A DNA stretch of 34,314 nucleotides from CAWKEY01 sp963848675 (GTDB lineage Bacteria; Pseudomonadota; Gammaproteobacteria; Methylococcales; Methylomonadaceae), in contig CAWKEY010000069.1 in assembly GCA_963848675.1 (NCBI GenBank), positions 1-34,314 of the forward strand, in the 5' to 3' direction. This document shows, one piece after another, positions 8,901 through 18,214 of this stretch. Both the position numbers and the translations under genes were made by a program. How positions within the stretch are numbered: position 1 is the first letter of the stretch; every line of letters starts with the position of its first letter. The notes beneath the pieces are model-generated. The model worked only from the letters and a program-made list of their open reading frames with translations, was not told the origin of the DNA and did not search any database.

Positions 8901-9762
8901 CTACACAGTAAATGCTTTTTTGAAAAATTCGGGCTGCGCCAGGGCGGCCCTGTGTATATCGGCATTATAATAAATAGTGTCAAAAGGTTTGCGCACCGAA
9001 CCCTCTACTCTAAACCGGCTGAGATCGGCTTTAGACGCCATGGTGGCACTCCACCAGCCCGAGGGATAAATACATTGCGGGAAGAACAACGTCTGTAGAT
9101 GGCTAAATCCTGCAGAACTCATCGCATCGCGCATTGCACCCAGCAACTTCATATAATACAAGGCAGACTCGCTTTGCTGGATCACGATGCCGTTGTCTGA
9201 CAGGCAATTGAAACAGTCGCGGTAAAATGCCGCCCCGAACAAGCCTTCGGCGGGGCCGACCGGGTCGGTACTGTCAACGATAATGATATCCACCGAGCCG
9301 GGTTTGGCCTCTTTTACCCATTTGATGCCGTCGATGAATTTCAAATCGGCTCTCGGGTCGTTGTTGGATTCGCATAGTTCGGGAAAATAAATCTCGGCCA
9401 GACGGGTCACGCGTTCGTCGATATCGATTTGCACGACCTGCTCAACACCCGGATGCTTTAACACTTCCTTTAAAGTACCGCAATCGCCGCCGCCGATGAT
9501 CCAGACTCTTTTCGGATCAGGGTGAGTATACAGCACCGGATGACTGATCATTTCATGATAAAAAAAATTATCCCGGGTCGACACCATGGTGCCCTCCGTC
9601 GATTTCCATCAGATTACCGAAGCTTTCGGTTTCATAGATTTCGATAAACTGAAACGGCGATTGTTCTTCGTGCAGTTTTTGTTTGATTTTCAACGAAAAA
9701 GCCGAGTCAACACCGGGAGCTTGTTCGGTAAACCATTGTGACGAGTTCATGATCGCATTCAT
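8901..9762 (-). pseudogene. speE: Spermidine synthase SpeE, one frameshift
   Basis: Transfers aminopropyl from decarboxylated S-adenosylmethionine to putrescine. The N-terminal part (9762 to about 9594, MNAIMNSSQWFTEQAPGVDS) holds the beta-strand domain and the family motif around ESFGNLMEIDG. The rest is in another frame from about 9590 to 8901 (MVSTRDNFFYHEMISHPVLY), with the SAM-binding loop VWIIGGGDCGTLKEV and the catalytic DSTDPVGPA. Reading GGAGGG near 9592-9596 with one G fewer joins the two into a normal protein of about 286 residues. AGGA lies upstream of the ATG at 9762. It is divergent from speA. The break sits in a run of three G, so a base-calling error is possible. Confidence 0.88.
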
Positions 9763-9845
9763 GGTAGGGTGTCCTGTTGAGAAAAAGATTAGAATAACGG
9801 CATTATATTAGAATCTTGTGACACATAGATAGTGAGGCTCAACTC
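9763..9845. promoter_or_regulatory. speE/speA divergent promoter region
   Basis: This 83-bp gap must hold the promoters of both polyamine genes. The octamer ATTAGAAT occurs twice in direct orientation, at 9788-9795 and 9807-9814, 19 nt apart, roughly two helical turns. TATATT at 9804-9809 could be a -10 box for speA. No good -35 box at normal spacing is visible, so promoter positions are not settled. Confidence 0.35.
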
Positions 9846-11683
9846 GTGCGATCCAAGCAAGCAAGCCCGTGGACCATCGAACAATCGGCAGAAACCTACT
9901 CGATCAATAACTGGGGCGATGGTTTTTTTGCCATTAATGAAGCCGGGCATGTGTCCGTCAGGCCCTGCCCGGATCAAAACGTCGAACTGGATTTGTACGA
10001 GATTGCCCGGTCATTAAGCGAAAACAATTTGTCGCTGCCGGTGCTGGTGCGTTTTACCGATATTTTAAAAAATCGCGTTGCCCAGCTGCACAATGCCTTC
10101 CGGAAAGCCTGCGCCAACCATGATTATGCAGGCACTTATACACCGGTTTATCCGATCAAGGTCAATCAGCAGCGCAAAGTCATTGAAGGCATTCTGGCGG
10201 GCGAACACGTCGGTCTTGAGGCCGGCAGCAAACCGGAATTACTGGCCATTCTGGCCTTATCCAAACACGGCCTGATCGTCTGCAATGGCTATAAGGATCG
10301 AGCCTATATCCGCTTTGCGCTGATTGGCTTGCGCATGGGTTTGAAGGTTTATATCGTCATCGAAAAGCCGTCTGAACTGGAAATGATCTTGCACGAAGCG
10401 CAGCAACTGAATATCAAACCGCTATTGGGCGTAAGGGTGCGACTGTCCAGCATCAGCGCGGGCAAATGGCAAAACAGCGGCGGCGAAAAATCCAAATTCG
10501 GCTTTCATGCCAGCGAAGTACTGCAACTGATCGAACGCCTTCAGCAGGCTGATTTACTGGACACTCTGAAGCTGATGCATTTTCACATGGGTTCGCAGAT
10601 TGCCAATATCCACGATATTAAAGTGGCATTAAAAGAAGCCGGTCAGTTCTATACCGAGCTGCACAAACTGGGCGCGGCCATCGATACCGTCGATGCCGGC
10701 GGCGGTCTGGGTGTCGATTATGACGGCAGCCGCTCGCGCCGTGAATGCTCCATCAATTACAGCATGGATGAATACGCGCAGAATATTGTGCGCAGCTTTG
10801 CCGACATCTGTAACGAACACGGCATTGCCCATCCCCATATCATTACCGAATCCGGCCGCGCCTGACCGCGCACCATGCGGTACTCATTACGAATGTGACC
10901 GATATTGAATCGGTTTATGACCAACCAAGCGAGGCGCTGGCTTTGCCTTCGCGGCATAATCTGGCCGAACAATATCACGATGCCCAATTCAATCTGTCTG
11001 AAGCGCGCAATGCTTTTGCCCAGGGCAAACTCTGCCTGACCGGTCTGGCCGAGGCGGAGCAGCATTATGTTCAGGTTTTCCAGCAGATTAAAAACAACCT
11101 CAACCCCAACAATCACAGCCAATCCGTCATTCTGCAGGAGCTCAACGAGAAGCTGGCCGATAAGGTGTTTTGCAATTTCTCGCTGTTCCAATCCTTGCCC
11201 GACATCTGGGGCATCGACCAGATTTTTCCGATCATGCCGATTCACCGGCTCAACGAGCAGCCGATACGGCGCGCGGTCTTGCAGGATTTAACCTGCGATT
11301 CGGACGGCCGCATTGATCAATACATTGATGGCCAAAACATCGAAACCACGCTGGCCGTACATGCAATTGATCTCAACGAACCTTATCTAATCGGTTTTTT
11401 CATGGTCGGCGCCTATCAGGAAATTTTGGGCGATATGCATAACCTGTTCGGCGACACGCATTCCATCAATATCGAACTGGACGCCAACGGCTACCATTTT
11501 TCCGATTTTCAGGAAGGCGAACATGTCGGCGACTTGCTGGATTATGTGCACATCGATGCCGAAGAACTGAAAGCCGCCTTCCGCGACAAACTGGCGCGCA
11601 GTGACATCAGCGCCGGACAGCGCCAGGCTTATGAAAACGAGCTGGATGCCGGCCTGATCGCCTACACCTATCTGGAGCGCTAA
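9846..11683 (+). pseudogene. speA: Biosynthetic arginine decarboxylase SpeA, one frameshift
   Basis: PLP enzyme that makes agmatine from arginine, the first step to putrescine. The first part (GTG start at 9846 to a stop at 10865) carries the PLP lysine in VYPIKVNQQ (Lys105), the GGGLGVDY phosphate-binding loop and ends at ITESGRA. The family sequence then continues in a second frame (LTAHHAVLITNV) to 11683, with LFQSLPDIWGIDQIFP, the substrate-loop TCDSDG and FFMVGAYQEILG. One missing C at about 10861 (GCCTG for GCCCTG) explains the break; the joined protein is about 612 residues, close to the family's usual length. It is divergent from speE. As sequenced the active-site halves are separated. 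Confidence 0.9.
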
Positions 11684-11684
11684 C

Positions 11685-11728
11685 ATGAAAGCAGGCATGA
11701 TCGGCTTGGGTGCAATGGGTGTTGGCAT
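11685..11728 (+). pseudogene. Stub of an NAD(P)-binding oxidoreductase
   Basis: Starting 2 nt after the speA stop, an ATG opens a frame reading MKAGMIGLGAMGVGM. GxGxxG with this spacing is the Rossmann-fold start of 6-phosphogluconate/3-hydroxyisobutyrate dehydrogenase-type enzymes. After about 15 codons it runs into the ISKra4-type element and stops at 11750. The remaining roughly 270 residues are absent from the window. Confidence 0.6.
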
Positions 11729-13147
11729 GGGTGCGACCTTGATTTTATGACAGTCTAAAGAAACAGATGGACATTATTCCTATATTTTGAGATAGAAGCT
11801 TAAACGTATTTAATCCTTAAAACTTAAGAACAGACATGTCCGCAAAAATTATAAGAAAAGAAGGGAAACAGCTCATTATAGAAATAACAATTGATCTCGA
11901 AGATTCGATGCTAGACAGTGAGGAAGCGATTCAGGCGGTCGTCAATGAGGCGGGCACACTCGCTACTGAACAAGCCTTGAAGCAATTCGACACCCAAGGG
12001 GAAGCGATTGAAATAGAGGGCAAGCCATGGCGAAGCAAGGGGCAGGAAGAAAAGTTTTATCAAACGCCTTATGGTGAAATTCAGTGTGCGAGGCATGTGT
12101 ATCACCATCATGGACGCGGAAAGACCTTCTGTCCGTTGGAGCAATCCGCGCGCATTATTGGTAGTTCAACGCCCCGGTTCGCCAAGCAGGTGGGTATTAA
12201 AATGGCGTGTAAAGCGGCACTCGAAGTCCAACAGGATTTTCTGGAATGCCAAGGACGAAAAATATCGGCATCGTTCTTGCAAAACTTATCCCAAAAAGTA
12301 GCGGGCATAGCCGAGCAACAGGAAATAAAGTGGCATTACGATCTACCGAATTTTCAAAACGCTATTGCATCCATAGCCATCAGTCTGGACGGCACCTGTA
12401 TGCACATGAGTAAAGAGGGTTGGCGGGAAGCCATGGCGGGCACAATCAGTTTTTATGATGCCAAAGGCGAACGGCAACATACTATTTATCAGGGTGCTAC
12501 GCCTGAATATGGCAAAGCGGAGTTCTTGCGCCGTTTTACCGCAGAGATTGAGCGCGTCAAAGCGCACTTTCCGGACGCCAAGACGGTCGGGCTAGCCGAT
12601 GGAGCTGAATGCAACTGGCAATTTTTAACGCCGCATACCCATACACAGGTTCTCGATTTTTATCATGCGAGCAGTTATCTGGGCGCCGTCGCTAATGCAA
12701 AATATCCTAAGGATAAAAGTGCTCACAAAGCCTGGTTGGAAGATCGCTGCCATCAACTGAAACACACAGCGGGGGCTGCCGAGGCGCTTTATAATGAAAT
12801 GGTGGCGCTACAAGTACGAAAAAGCACCCAAAAATTACCGCGACATCTGCGAGACAAGCTGGGGGCAGCCGTTACCTATTATAAAAATCATCGGCACCAC
12901 ATGAACTACATCAGTTACACCGAGCAAAATTTTCCGATTGGCTCAGGCGTAACAGAAGCAGCTTGTAAAACGCTTATAAAACAGCGATTTTGTCTTGCCG
13001 GTATGCGCTGGAAACAAGCCGGTGCGGCTGGCATTTTAAATTTACGGGCATTAGTTTTAACGGCTCAAAGATGGACACAGTTTTGGCAAAAAATAAATCT
13101 CTTTGGCGTTCCTTCTGTTGCGGCTGCTTTAAATTGAGGCTGCACCC
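11729..13147 (+). mobile_element. ISKra4-family insertion sequence
   Basis: The 1419-bp element has imperfect inverted ends: GGGTGCGACCTTGATTT at 11729 and, in reverse complement, GGGTGCAGCCTCAATTT ending at 13147 (13 of 17 positions match). It contains a single transposase gene. No target duplication is seen: the left flank ends TTGGCAT and the right flank begins GCTTCGA. The left flank is a cut oxidoreductase gene and the right flank is the middle of another reading frame, which suggests a deletion or recombination next to the element. Confidence 0.7.
11836..13137 (+). CDS. ISKra4-family transposase
   Basis: A 433-residue transposase that would cut and join the ends of its own element. The central part holds the expected acidic residues: SIAISLDGTCMHM (about residue 180), VGLADGAECNW (about 252) and the C-terminal FPIGSGVTEAACKTLIKQRF, a region conserved in this family (E of the DDE triad). 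An upstream KEGKQLIIEITIDLEDSM and the HHHGRGKTFCPLE segment look like the N-terminal DNA-binding part. The frame is intact, so the element could still be active. No strong ribosome-binding site is present. Confidence 0.88.
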   Translation: MSAKIIRKEGKQLIIEITIDLEDSMLDSEEAIQAVVNEAGTLATEQALKQFDTQGEAIEIEGKPWRSKGQEEKFYQTPYGEIQCARHVYHHHGRGKTFCPLEQSARIIGSSTPRFAKQVGIKMACKAALEVQQDFLECQGRKISASFLQNLSQKVAGIAEQQEIKWHYDLPNFQNAIASIAISLDGTCMHMSKEGWREAMAGTISFYDAKGERQHTIYQGATPEYGKAEFLRRFTAEIERVKAHFPDAKTVGLADGAECNWQFLTPHTHTQVLDFYHASSYLGAVANAKYPKDKSAHKAWLEDRCHQLKHTAGAAEALYNEMVALQVRKSTQKLPRHLRDKLGAAVTYYKNHRHHMNYISYTEQNFPIGSGVTEAACKTLIKQRFCLAGMRWKQAGAAGILNLRALVLTAQRWTQFWQKINLFGVPSVAAALN

Positions 13148-13198
13148 GCTTCGAAACACAACGCAGAAGCATCGACCGCCGCCAATAAACTATTTCGA

Positions 13199-15313
13199 AT
13201 GCTTCCTAATTATCGAATACGGCATGATGAGGCGATCCTGAGTATTGCCTTAAGTCCGGATGGGAGATTGCTGGCTACCGGCAGCAAAGACAACATGTTA
13301 CGTTTATTTAAAACCGAAAACGGCAACGAGTTATATCAAATAGAGCATGGTGATGGGGTTAATAGTGTTGCCTTTAGCCCGGATAGTCAGCTTATTGCCA
13401 CAGGCTGCAAAGACAAAAAAGTCCGGTTGATTGATATAGCCAGCCGTAAGGAAATTTTTAGTCTGGCTCAGGGCGGAGAAGTAAATACAGTTAGTTTTAG
13501 CCCTGATGGGCGTTTATTGGCTACGGCCAGCAAGGATAGTACGGCGCGGTTAATTGAGGTGAAAACGGGTAAAGAACTGGTAAAGATTAAACATGGTGAT
13601 GAAGTTTTTAATATTGCCTTTAGTCCTGATAGCCGCATCCTGGCCACTGCTGGCAAGGATCACATGGCAAGATTGATAGATACGGTAACCGGCAAAGAAC
13701 TAGCCAGAATTGATAATGGCGCAGAGGTGACTCATGTTGCGTTCAATATTGATGGCCGATTATTGGCGACAGCAAGTATGGATAATACGGCACGTTTAAT
13801 CGATGTTTCGACAGGTAAGGAGTTAAGACAAATTCATCACAGTGACGTGGTGTCGAGTTTGGCTTTTAGTCCTGATGGCCTTTGGCTGGCAACCGGGAGT
13901 GACGATAACACCGCCAGAGTAACAGAGGTTAATAGTGGCAAAGAACTTGTCCAATTTTCAGATAAAAATGATGTTTATAGTGTCAGATTTAGCCCGAACG
14001 GACAATTGTTCGCCATTTCCAGCCTGGATGGAACTGCACGTCTCATCGATACGGCTACTTGGCAGGAAGTCACACGGATAATACATGGCGGGGCCGTGTG
14101 GAACATCGTGTTTAGTCAAGATAGTCAACTACTGGCCACAGTCAGCATGGATAACATGCATAACGATAATACAGACAACGTGGTGCGGCTTATTGAAACC
14201 GTCAAAAAACCTGATGATATAAAGATTAAGCAGAATGCTGCAATTATGGGCATTGCCTTCAACCCCAATGGGCGCTTTTTGGCGACAGCCAGTCAGGATC
14301 AGACGGCAAGAGTGTTTAACATCACGACAGGTAAACAAGTAATGGCAATCAAACATGTTGATAGCGTTTATGGCGTCGCTTTTAGTCGGGATGGGCGGTT
14401 TTTGGCGACATCCAGCAAAGATAAGACAGCTAAGCTGCTAGATGTCACAACCGGTAAGGAAATAGCCAAAATCAACCACACTGGTGAGATCAGAAGCATT
14501 GCCTTTAGTCCTGATAGCCGATGGCTGGCAACTGCTAGCTTGGATAGGTCGGTAAAGGTGATTGATACTGCGACGGGTAAGGAGATAAGGCAAATAGATA
14601 ATAATGATGAAGTCAGGTTTGTCGTCTTCAGTTTTGATGGGCAGCTATTAGCCATTGCCAGCAGGGATGGAAGCATAAAATTGGTAGCTACAAAAACGTG
14701 GCAGTTAACACAATCAATTCAATTAGCCGCCCCTGTTTCGCGTGTCGCCTTTAGTCCTGATGGACGACTTCTGGCAACTGCGAATGAAGACAACATGGCA
14801 AGGATATTTGAATTAAGCACTGGCAAGGAAAAAGCTAAATTTGAACATGCCGGAATTGTGCTTAGCGTCGCTTTTAGTCCTGATGGCAAGTTGCTGGCAA
14901 CAAGTAGTGTCGATAATGCCGCTCGACTGTTTGATATCAATTCGGGTGACTTAATATCATTAATCAAACACGGAGGCCCAGTCACATCTATTGCTTTCAG
15001 TCCGACAGGAAAATTTTTGGCTACCGGCAGTCAGGACAGCACCACCAGGCTGATTGAAACGTTGTCTGGTTTGGGAGTTGAAACAATTGGTCATGCCGGT
15101 ATGGTTTGGGGCGTTGCTTTCAGTCCGGATGAACGAATACTGGCATCTGGTATAAGTGATGGTCATGTACAGCTGTATGATGCAGATCCGCAAAACGTGT
15201 TTAATCTTTTATGCAGCAAGGCCGGGCGAAATCTAAATCAGGATGAATTGCACGATTATTTGGGTATCAATGCACCTCATCAAACTTGCAAAGACTGGCG
15301 TGCATCCGAGTAA
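13199..15313 (+). CDS. WD40-repeat protein, N-terminally truncated by ISKra4 element
   Basis: A 704-residue protein made of 16 beta-propeller blades of about 41 residues each, with a consensus like VAFSPDGRLLATGSKD followed by ARLIDVATGKELxxIxHG. The terminal WD dipeptide is replaced mostly by LID or LIE. Blade 8 has an 8-residue insert (NMHNDNTDN). After the last blade comes LCSKAGRNLNQDELHDYLGI, a tail common on STAND-type ATPase/WD40 fusions. The frame is open upstream of the ATG at 13199 through 17 more host codons to the element's end at 13148, so the native protein began further upstream and probably had an N-terminal signalling or effector domain that is now lost. The ATG has no clear ribosome-binding site. 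The hydrolase gene overlaps or abuts its 3' end. Confidence 0.85.
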   Translation: MLPNYRIRHDEAILSIALSPDGRLLATGSKDNMLRLFKTENGNELYQIEHGDGVNSVAFSPDSQLIATGCKDKKVRLIDIASRKEIFSLAQGGEVNTVSFSPDGRLLATASKDSTARLIEVKTGKELVKIKHGDEVFNIAFSPDSRILATAGKDHMARLIDTVTGKELARIDNGAEVTHVAFNIDGRLLATASMDNTARLIDVSTGKELRQIHHSDVVSSLAFSPDGLWLATGSDDNTARVTEVNSGKELVQFSDKNDVYSVRFSPNGQLFAISSLDGTARLIDTATWQEVTRIIHGGAVWNIVFSQDSQLLATVSMDNMHNDNTDNVVRLIETVKKPDDIKIKQNAAIMGIAFNPNGRFLATASQDQTARVFNITTGKQVMAIKHVDSVYGVAFSRDGRFLATSSKDKTAKLLDVTTGKEIAKINHTGEIRSIAFSPDSRWLATASLDRSVKVIDTATGKEIRQIDNNDEVRFVVFSFDGQLLAIASRDGSIKLVATKTWQLTQSIQLAAPVSRVAFSPDGRLLATANEDNMARIFELSTGKEKAKFEHAGIVLSVAFSPDGKLLATSSVDNAARLFDINSGDLISLIKHGGPVTSIAFSPTGKFLATGSQDSTTRLIETLSGLGVETIGHAGMVWGVAFSPDERILASGISDGHVQLYDADPQNVFNLLCSKAGRNLNQDELHDYLGINAPHQTCKDWRASE

Positions 15314-15715
15314 TCGCACACTTATCATTTTAATAGCCGTGTTTTGTTTAGCGTGTTGTACATCTCTCGCAGAAGAATTTGCGAGCAAAGCCGCAGTTCT
15401 AAACATGAAGCGCGAAGTAATAACAGGATCGCGCTTTGAACACGTTGTTTATACCAAGAATGACTATGTATCAAAAACGTTGCACATCTATCTGGATGGT
15501 GACGGCAACCCCTGGATTGCAGGCCGGCCATCAGACGACCCCACGCCACGCAATCCCATGGTGTTAAATCTAATGGCACTGGATAGAGCCCCTGTCATCT
15601 ATGTGGGAAGGCCTTGTTATCATGGGGTGAAATCAATAGGTGATTGTTCCAGCCGATTCTGGCTGAAAGACCGCTACTCGGAGGATGTAGTAGCCAGTCT
15701 TGCCGCTGTAATTAA
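15270..15715 (+). pseudogene. Alpha/beta hydrolase, 5' part, split by IS1634-type element
   Basis: The first half of an exported alpha/beta hydrolase. A hydrophobic signal segment with a possible lipobox (LIILIAVFCLACC) is followed by the beta-strand region LHIYLDGDGNPWIAGRPSDD and a cysteine pair (CYHGV, DCSSRFW). Starts at 15243, 15270 or GTG 15300 are possible; all overlap the end of the WD40 gene. At 15716 the gene is cut by the IS. Removing the IS and one TTAA copy rejoins the frame exactly with the downstream part at 17830, reading LAAVIKQLLSQHGYEKIALF. The rebuilt protein has about 266-285 residues. Confidence 0.8.
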
Positions 15716-15750
15716 CCCATCTTCGTGACATCTACTAACAATTATCCGTT

Positions 15751-15772
15751 AATTCAACAAGTTGAATTTTTT
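15751..15772 (+). terminator. Hairpin plus T-run at IS1634 left end
   Basis: AATTCAA (15751-15757), loop CAAG, then TTGAATT (15762-15768) followed by TTTT reads as a rho-independent terminator on the plus strand. It would stop transcripts that enter the element from the hydrolase promoter side before they run antisense through the transposase. Confidence 0.55.
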
Positions 15773-17657
15773 ACTCTATCTCAAATGGCACTACAGATTT
15801 TTTGTTTTCAACAATGGTCTTACATTTACCTATGGGGTCGGGTTTGATACTCAAGGCTGCGTATAGTTGTTTCTGCCGCACTTCGGCTTGGCTTGTTGTG
15901 CGCAGGTGGATGGTTTTATGGTCATCTGTCGGCAAGGTAATGGTGAGGCGTTGTTGGGTCGACATGATATTGCGAATGCTGTCCCAGCTTAAATGGATGC
16001 CCTGCTGCTTGAGCTGATAACGCAGGGTATGCACCAGATGGTAGGCCAGTAAGGTGATGAACAAGTGGCCGGTGACGCGCTCTTCTTTCTGGTGGAAAAC
16101 CGGACGTAAACCGAGGTCGGTTTTCAAGCTTCTAAAGGTGGCTTCGATCTCGGTCAGCATGATATAGGTTGTCCACAACTGTTCTTCAGACCAGTCCTTA
16201 ATAGTAGTCCTTAGACAGTAAACGCCGCAGTGCTGGTCTTTTTGTGCGCTTTGCGGTTCACGCTGCCAGTCAATACGAGTGGCATTGTTTTTTTCATCAT
16301 CGGCAATGACTTCAATACGGTAGTCTGACGCGACACGGCTGTTTTTTTCGCGCAGCCGACCGATGCGTTCATGTATTTTCGTGACGTTTTTAAGTGTGCC
16401 TTTTTTGTTTAAGCCGGCATTGAGCTTGTCGAGCGCCGCTTCCAGACGAACGTGGAAGCGGTTGCGGATGGCCTGTTCTTTTTGGGCTTTTTGAGCGGAA
16501 TAACAATACAGCCGGGTTTCCCCGGTTTCTGCATCGACTGTGCGGTAAACGCTGACGCTGTTGTGCTCGGTTTCCCGAACCAGGACGGCATTATCCTGGT
16601 CTCGGGGATCTTGTAGGTCGCGTTCCCGGCTGACCGCCAGGTAAAGATAACCGCGCTCGAGCAACCAGGCGATGTTGTCCGCGCTGGCAATGCCGGCATC
16701 CATGATAATCACCGGTTTTTCAGAGGGTAATGGCTGCTTGCCCTGCAGCCCGTCCAGCATCAGCGATAACGTGGCCGGCTCGCTGGCGTTACCTGGAAAC
16801 ACCTGGCTGCTGAGCGGGAAGCCATTGCCATCCAGCACCAGACCTAAGGTGACCAGAGGGCAATCACGGCGTTTTTCTTTGGAGCGACCGAACTGGGCTT
16901 TGGGATTTTGGGTACACTGACCTTCAAAATAGGTGTTGGTCAAATCGTACAAGACGATGCTTCGGTTTAAATCGAACAAGGTCTGTTCCTGAACCGCCAG
17001 AAACGCTTCCAGTGCCGGCTGGTGTTTGAGCAACCTGTCGCTGATGGTATACACGCGCGTCAGGCTGGTGCTGCCGTAGTCATGATCAAGCAGTTCACCT
17101 AGACCTGTGCATGCTTGCAGCCAAGCGTGGGTGTGCAGTTCGCTGCCGGGCGAAATCATGCGCGCGATGATGCTGCCCAATGCCGCCGCGGCATCGATTT
17201 TATTAAAACCCAGTGCAGCAAGCTTCTGATCGAGTTGCAATTGGATGACCGCATGCCACGCCAAGGTTTCGGCGCCGATGCTGCGCGCTTGAACGGCTTC
17301 GATATGATTAATGTTGACCCGGTGATAATCTGCCTCGGGTGTCGCTATCGAGACAGGTTGAGCCAATTTCGCGATGATGAGCTCGCTATAGCGCTCGGCG
17401 GCGGCCTCCAGCAACTGACCTACCTCATCCGCTAAAGCAAACAACTCCGCTTGGTGCGGCGCTGAGCCGTGCAGAAGCTGGTCAATTCTGGCGGTGAGCA
17501 CAGGCCAATGCGCGGGCTCAATAGCAAAGTCTTTGCCCAGATTGAGTAACGTACGTTGCTTGACGTGTGTGCCCTCACGCACGGATTCAACGATCCGATA
17601 GGTATAGGAATCATCGCCATGCTCCGCTGTTTTCGTTTTGGTTCTGCGAATATACAT
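15771..17657 (-). CDS. IS1634-family transposase
   Basis: A DDE transposase of about 628 residues, from MYIRRTKTKTAEHGDDSYTY (start at 17657; a longer start at 17705 adds 16 residues of poor quality). Visible catalytic surroundings: VLYDLTNTYFEG, IIMDAGIASADNIAWL and the C-terminal TEIEATFRSLKTDLGLRPVF followed by HLFITLLAYHLVHTL, typical of the IS4-like IS1634/IS1549 group. The frame is intact and occupies almost the whole element, so the element may still move. Confidence 0.9.
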   Translation of the reverse strand: MYIRRTKTKTAEHGDDSYTYRIVESVREGTHVKQRTLLNLGKDFAIEPAHWPVLTARIDQLLHGSAPHQAELFALADEVGQLLEAAAERYSELIIAKLAQPVSIATPEADYHRVNINHIEAVQARSIGAETLAWHAVIQLQLDQKLAALGFNKIDAAAALGSIIARMISPGSELHTHAWLQACTGLGELLDHDYGSTSLTRVYTISDRLLKHQPALEAFLAVQEQTLFDLNRSIVLYDLTNTYFEGQCTQNPKAQFGRSKEKRRDCPLVTLGLVLDGNGFPLSSQVFPGNASEPATLSLMLDGLQGKQPLPSEKPVIIMDAGIASADNIAWLLERGYLYLAVSRERDLQDPRDQDNAVLVRETEHNSVSVYRTVDAETGETRLYCYSAQKAQKEQAIRNRFHVRLEAALDKLNAGLNKKGTLKNVTKIHERIGRLREKNSRVASDYRIEVIADDEKNNATRIDWQREPQSAQKDQHCGVYCLRTTIKDWSEEQLWTTYIMLTEIEATFRSLKTDLGLRPVFHQKEERVTGHLFITLLAYHLVHTLRYQLKQQGIHLSWDSIRNIMSTQQRLTITLPTDDHKTIHLRTTSQAEVRQKQLYAALSIKPDPIGKCKTIVENKKSVVPFEIE

Positions 17658-17825
17658 GGCGCCAGCATGAGCGCAAGTCAAGAAAAAATCAAGATACCGT
17701 CCCAAATAGATGGCACTACAGAGGAAAACAAAAAATGGCCATTGATTTTAAAGGAGTTTTTTGAAATGAAAACCACCGACAACGAAAAATCAATAACTTA
17801 GAGAGACTGGAGTCACGAAGATGGG

Positions 17826-18214
17826 TTAAGCAATTACTATCGCAGCACGGTTACGAAAAAATCGCTTTGTTTGGACATAGCGGTGGAGGAGTTTTGGCGG
17901 TGCTGCTTGCATCTCGATTGCCACAAACCGTGTCTGTAGTCACCGTTGCTGCAAACCTCGATCTTGATGCCTGGGCCGCCTATACTGGAGATAATAACCT
18001 CTGTGGTTCTTTGGATCCTGCCTCTCTTCCCCCTCTGTCTTCGTTAATACGTCAGCGCCATTATGCCGGCGGTAAAGATGAAATTGTACCGCCAGCATTA
18101 ATGGCAAAAGCGGCTGCTCATCTAGGTTCTAAACTGATTGTACTCGACGATTACGATCATGTTTGCTGCTGGGATCAGGTATGGCAAAACGTACTGGATG
18201 AATTAGCCGAGTAA
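17826..18214 (+). pseudogene. Alpha/beta hydrolase, 3' part, after IS1634-type element
   Basis: The second half of the split hydrolase. It holds the nucleophile elbow GHSGGG (Ser in ALFGHSGGG), the acid candidate in GGKDEIVPP and the histidine in DDYDHVCCW, giving a complete Ser-Asp-His set once rejoined with 15270-15715. The frame begins with host sequence straight after the IS end (KQLLSQHGYEKIALF); the first in-frame start codon inside the fragment is a TTG at 17867, so the fragment alone cannot give a functional enzyme. The substrate is unknown; the lipoprotein-like signal suggests an esterase or lipase in the envelope. Confidence 0.8.

Larger units (their letters stand above)
15716..17825 (-). 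mobile_element. IS1634-family insertion sequence
   Basis: A 2110-bp element with perfect 14-bp terminal inverted repeats: CCCATCTTCGTGAC at 15716-15729 and its reverse complement at 17812-17825. TTAA flanks both ends (15712-15715 and 17826-17829), the apparent target duplication; because TTAA is palindromic it could also be counted as part of the repeats. Excising the element with one TTAA restores the hydrolase frame, which fixes the ends. It encodes one transposase on the minus strand. Confidence 0.88.

Noticed and set aside
10757..11245. A 162-codon minus-strand frame opposite speA
   Set aside because: It is the mirror of the conserved speA sequence; the plus strand matches the enzyme family end to end.
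11717..13160. Search for a target duplication at the ISKra4 element
   Set aside because: Flanks TTGGCAT and GCTTCGA share no matching direct repeat; a claim of simple insertion is not supported.
13199..15193. Regular 123-bp repeats that might suggest a repeat array such as CRISPR
   Set aside because: The repeats are divergent coding blades of one continuous WD40 protein, with no identical repeats and no unique spacers.
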